From assembly GCA_026392575.1 (NCBI GenBank), contig JAPLBU010000172.1:1-8982 (forward strand): a DNA stretch of 8,982 bases. The letters are read 5' to 3'. A program made the translations under genes and the position numbers. Shown here one piece after another: positions 7,099-8,982 of the stretch (within the stretch, counting starts at the first letter, position 1; every line of letters starts with the position of its first letter). This stretch comes from Actinomycetota bacterium (GTDB lineage: Bacteria; Actinomycetota; Actinomycetes; S36-B12). The notes below the pieces were generated by a model. It was not told where the DNA came from. It saw only the letters and a program-made list of their open reading frames with translations, and searched no databases.

Positions 7099-7104
7099 TG
7101 CATC

Positions 7105-7767
7105 ATCGCCAGCCACCCGATTGACCCCGACATCCCCACCCGGCTGTCCTGGGCATACGTCGACGGTTGGGAGGAGGACTCCGAGATCGTCCGAGAGGCG
7201 CGTAACCGGGCCGCCGATCTCGGTGCCCCCGCCGTCAGCCGTCCGGCCGCCGCCCTCATGCGCCTGCTCGCCGCCTCGGTGAGCGCCCAGGCCGTCGTCG
7301 AGGTCGGCACGGGCGCCGGTGTCTCCGGCGCTGCCCTGCTCTCTGGGATGACGTCCGCCGGCGTGCTCACCAGCATCGATGTCGAGGCCGAGCACCAGCG
7401 CGTGGCCCGCGACACGTTCACCGCCCTCGGCTACGACCACACCCGCACCCGGCTCATCGCGGGACGCGCCCTCGACGTCCTGCCCCGACTGTCCGATGCG
7501 GCCTACGACATCGTGTTCGTCGACGGTGACAAGACGGAGTATCCGGCGATCCTCACGCAGGCCAAGCGACTGCTGCGCGTCGGCGGCCTGGTGATCTTCG
7601 ACAACGTCCTATGGAGCGGCCGGGTGGCAGATCCCGCCGAGCGCGATCCCGAGACGGTGGCCCTGCGCGACACGGCAGCGGCCGTTCGCGATGACGATGA
7701 CTGGATGCCCGTCCTGCTCACGATCGGTGACGGACTCCTCGTCGCCTCATTGCGGGGACGCAGCTAG
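7105..7767 (+). CDS. Class I SAM-dependent O-methyltransferase (COMT/Rv1220c-like), apparent ATC start
   Basis: From 7105 the frame encodes 220 residues. An N-terminal helical part (SWAYVDGWEEDSEIVREARNR, about 15-34) is followed by SAM-binding motif I VVEVGTGAGVSG (64-75), the acidic end of strand 2 (IDVEAEH, 91-97), YDIVFVDGDKTEYP (134-147) with the presumed metal-binding acidic residues, and IFDNVLWSGRV (164-174). This matches the pfam01596 family of cation-dependent O-methyltransferases. M. tuberculosis Rv1220c, also beside the htrA locus, aligns well over the N-terminal segment. The only in-frame ATG before the motifs is at 7258, which would remove about 51 conserved residues. GGAGG at 7094-7098 sits 6 bases before ATC 7105, so initiation there, or a base error or indel at the start codon, is likely. 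The natural substrate is unknown. Confidence 0.88.
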   Translation: MASHPIDPDIPTRLSWAYVDGWEEDSEIVREARNRAADLGAPAVSRPAAALMRLLAASVSAQAVVEVGTGAGVSGAALLSGMTSAGVLTSIDVEAEHQRVARDTFTALGYDHTRTRLIAGRALDVLPRLSDAAYDIVFVDGDKTEYPAILTQAKRLLRVGGLVIFDNVLWSGRVADPAERDPETVALRDTAAAVRDDDDWMPVLLTIGDGLLVASLRGRS

Positions 7768-7797
7768 CCGGGAGCCGGCCCACGCCAGACAGCACAG

Positions 7798-7825
7798 AAG
7801 GCCCCGGACCGTGGTCCGGGGCCTT
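7798..7825. terminator. Bidirectional hairpin terminator
   Basis: AAGGCCCCGGACC (7798-7810) and GGTCCGGGGCCTT (7813-7825) are perfect 13-base inverted arms around GT, giving in practice a 12-bp stem with a CGTG loop. The arm ends supply a short A run and T run on either strand rather than a long U tract, as is common in high-G+C bacteria. It lies 30 bases after the methyltransferase stop and 14 bases after the DUF3117 stop on the opposite strand, so it can end both convergent transcripts. Confidence 0.85.
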
Positions 7826-7839
7826 CCGATGTTCGTGGG

Positions 7840-8007
7840 TCAGGCGAAGAGCGCCAGGAGTTTCGCGCCCAGGTCCTTGGCCTCGTCAGCGTTGAGTTCG
7901 ACGACAAGTCGACCGCCCCCCTCCAGGGGGACGCGCATGACGTAGCCACGCCCCTCTTTGGTCACCTCGAGCGGGCCATCGCCCGTCCGCGGCTTCATCG
8001 CGGCCAT
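7840..8007 (-). CDS. DUF3117 small conserved actinobacterial protein
   Basis: The 55 residues MAAMKPRTGDGPLEVTKEG... GGGRLVVELNADEAKDLGAKLLALFA match the DUF3117 family almost end to end. ATG 8007 is chosen over an upstream in-frame start at 8031 because family members begin with MAAMKPRTGDGPLE and because AAGGGGA precedes it at suitable distance. The protein is small, with no membrane segment or signal peptide; it ends in a short helix with the DEAKDLGAKLL pattern. M. tuberculosis Rv1211 is, as I recall, a homologue that has been described as calmodulin-like; I see no classical EF-hand here. Its function is unknown to me. It shares a terminator with the convergent methyltransferase. Confidence 0.92.
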   Translation of the reverse strand: MAAMKPRTGDGPLEVTKEGRGYVMRVPLEGGGRLVVELNADEAKDLGAKLLALFA

Positions 8008-8078
8008 GTGGATCCCCTTCCGTCCATGCACTTGTCCGAGCGGTTTGATGCATCGCCGCCCGACGCGGGCGCTGGCCT

Positions 8079-8084
8079 ATTATC
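8079..8084 (-). promoter_or_regulatory. Candidate -10 box (GATAAT) for DUF3117
   Basis: GATAAT on the minus strand matches TATAAT at five of six positions, unusual in such G+C-rich DNA, and lies in the non-coding gap 8008-8123. It would give a leader of about 65 bases before the DUF3117 ATG. No good -35 hexamer is seen 16-18 bases upstream, so the call rests on the -10 alone. It implies DUF3117 is transcribed separately from the SRPBCC gene upstream. Confidence 0.4.
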
Positions 8085-8123
8085 CCGAACCCACCGGACC
8101 GGACGCCCAGCGGGTCCCCGAGG

Positions 8124-8606
8124 TCAGCTCGGCAGCACTCCCTGCTCGACAAGGCGGCCGAAAGCCTCGAGGGATCGACGGACACCGAGCAGGAACGCCG
8201 GCCGGGCCAGCGGCCAGCCTGCGCGACCCAGGGCCCCCAACGGCAGATCAAGCTCCTCGCTCCACACGAATCGGCTGCGGCCACCTGGCAGGGCGACGAC
8301 CTCCATGATCCCGGTCCCCTTAACGACGCTGCCGGTGTGCGTGACATCCACGCGATAGGGCGGGTCCCAGCGCGTGATGATCATCGTGTCCCAGAAGCCA
8401 GCGGGACCCGCACCGGTCCATGCCGCCAACTCCGAGCCGACGCTGGCGCCGTCTCCGACGCGCACCTCGACACGGGTGCCCAGCATCCATCGCCCCTGCT
8501 CACCCCACTGGCTGAACGCGGCGAAGACCCGCTCAACGGGAGCATCAATGACAACGTCGAGTGCGACGTGCGCCGGTGGTCGAGCAGATGAGTCAGCGCG
8601 CGTCAT
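8124..8606 (-). CDS. SRPBCC (START/polyketide cyclase-like) superfamily protein
   Basis: A 160-residue protein with the SRPBCC helix-grip pattern. The first strand VALDVVIDAPVERVFAAFSQWGEQGRWM (about 14-41) holds the characteristic APVERVFAAF signature. Alternating strands follow (TRVEVRVGDG, WDTMIITRWDPPYRVDVTHTG, GTGIMEVVAL, GRSRFVWSEELDLP), and a long C-terminal helix (about 138-157) closes the hydrophobic pocket. The family binds lipids or other hydrophobic ligands, and many members have no known ligand. The ATG at 8606 overlaps the end of the upstream DivIVA-motif gene by 14 bases and has no obvious ribosome binding site, so translation is probably coupled. No enzyme residues can be assigned. 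Confidence 0.85.
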   Translation of the reverse strand: MTRADSSARPPAHVALDVVIDAPVERVFAAFSQWGEQGRWMLGTRVEVRVGDGASVGSELAAWTGAGPAGFWDTMIITRWDPPYRVDVTHTGSVVKGTGIMEVVALPGGRSRFVWSEELDLPLGALGRAGWPLARPAFLLGVRRSLEAFGRLVEQGVLPS

Positions 8607-8847
8607 CGTGCCGACGCTGGTCCAGTTCCGCCGACATGGTGTCGATCGCGTCCTGCATGGTTGCCAACTGCGCGTCTACCTCGTCCATCCGGTAGCCGCG
8701 GGCGACGACGTCAAAGGCCGGTTCCCCGTCGAGGGTGTCGGGCTTGAGATCCGGCTCGGATGACGGCAGTTCGCCGAGGAGCCCGAGCAACGCAAGGAAG
8801 CCCGCCCCCAGCACGAGGATGGCGACGATCACGAAGAGCCAGGTCAT
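8593..8847 (-). CDS. Small membrane protein with DivIVA motif
   Basis: The 84 residues start with a single membrane helix (about 3-25, MTWLFVIVAILVLGAGFLAL...). An acidic/proline linker follows, then FDVVARGYRMDEVDAQLA (45-62), which is the N-terminal DivIVA membrane-targeting motif (F-x-x-x-x-x-G-Y-x-x-x-x-V-D), and a short coiled-coil-prone tail to residue 80. Such one-helix DivIVA-motif proteins are common in actinobacteria near the DUF3117 gene (for example the Rv1209-Rv1211 region, from memory). A polar or septal scaffold role is plausible from the motif but unproven. The ATG at 8847 has only a weak GGA upstream. It is first in a transcript with the overlapping SRPBCC gene. Confidence 0.85.
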   Translation of the reverse strand: MTWLFVIVAILVLGAGFLALLGLLGELPSSEPDLKPDTLDGEPAFDVVARGYRMDEVDAQLATMQDAIDTMSAELDQRRHDDAR

Positions 8848-8982
8848 AGCAACATTCCATCACGGATCAGCACCGTCGGCATTCGTGGCATGCGGCGTGG
8901 CCGGTGAATGTACCGATCCTGTCCCTTACCTGACCCGAATCCCCGCGGAACCGCCTCCCAATGTGAAAGACGCAGGCTGCAC
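8848..8982. other. Upstream intergenic region, no gene supported
   Basis: This right-hand edge carries the control region of the DivIVA-motif gene. Short open stretches exist on the minus strand (one ends at TAA 8926-8928, another at the TGA overlapping the next ATG), but neither has recognisable sequence. GTACAT/TACATT-like bases around 8909-8914 could serve as a -10 on the minus strand, but I cannot support a full promoter. Confidence 0.4.

Noticed and set aside
6894..7124. Plus-strand open frame ending in VHHRQPPD before the methyltransferase
   Set aside because: Its start lies in htrA antisense, it has no recognisable domain, and it only overlaps the ribosome binding site of the methyltransferase.
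8926..8982. Minus-strand open frame from the right edge ending at TAA 8926
   Set aside because: Only 18 codons are visible and none is recognisable; it could be the tail of an upstream gene but cannot be supported.
8964..8982. Plus-strand GTG AAA GAC at the right edge as the start of a new gene
   Set aside because: Six codons only, no ribosome binding site seen, no -10 box at leaderless distance.

Overview
This window looks like high-G+C chromosomal DNA of an actinobacterium. The evidence is strong third-position G/C bias, GTG starts, a DUF3117 protein, and a block of housekeeping genes whose order is recognisable from Mycobacterium and Streptomyces: O-methyltransferase / htrA-tatB / mrp / DUF1003 / MgtE-like CBS protein. 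I cannot name the genus. There is no sign of a phage, insertion sequence, CRISPR array, tRNA or rRNA.

Layout from left to right. (1) Positions 1-2572, minus strand: an EamA-type permease, then a GlpK-like FGGY kinase, then the N-terminus of a GlpA/LhgO-like FAD oxidoreductase that runs off the left edge. Together they resemble a small polyol uptake, phosphorylation and oxidation module. (2) Positions 2611-5389, plus strand: a soluble PRC-barrel/MgtE_N/CBS protein, a DUF1003 membrane protein translationally coupled to it, and the Mrp/ApbC Fe-S carrier ATPase. (3) Positions 5411-6981, minus strand: tatB downstream of the membrane-anchored protease htrA. (4) Positions 7105-7767, plus strand: an O-methyltransferase divergent from htrA. 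A near-perfect hairpin terminator at 7798-7825 separates it from the next block. (5) Positions 7840-8847, minus strand: a small DivIVA-motif membrane protein, an SRPBCC protein overlapping it, and DUF3117 with its own likely promoter. Positions 8848-8982 show no supportable gene.

No gene cluster here reads as a new defence or biosynthetic system. The most notable signals are at the sequence level. Two genes are clearly disrupted: the kinase has an extra base plus an apparent 16-codon in-frame deletion, and the MgtE-like gene has a frameshift best explained by about 14 lost bases. Two more have odd ends: the DUF1003 gene lacks a stop before mrp, and the O-methyltransferase lacks any ATG/GTG/TTG start, with a good ribosome binding site placed before ATC. 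Such clustering suggests either assembly or read errors (for example a metagenome contig) or local gene decay. Separately, three genes (kinase, MgtE-like, mrp) have a TANNNT -10 hexamer 6-7 bases before the start codon and no ribosome binding site, the hallmark of leaderless transcripts. The sigE-rseA pair that sits between the O-methyltransferase and htrA in mycobacteria is absent.
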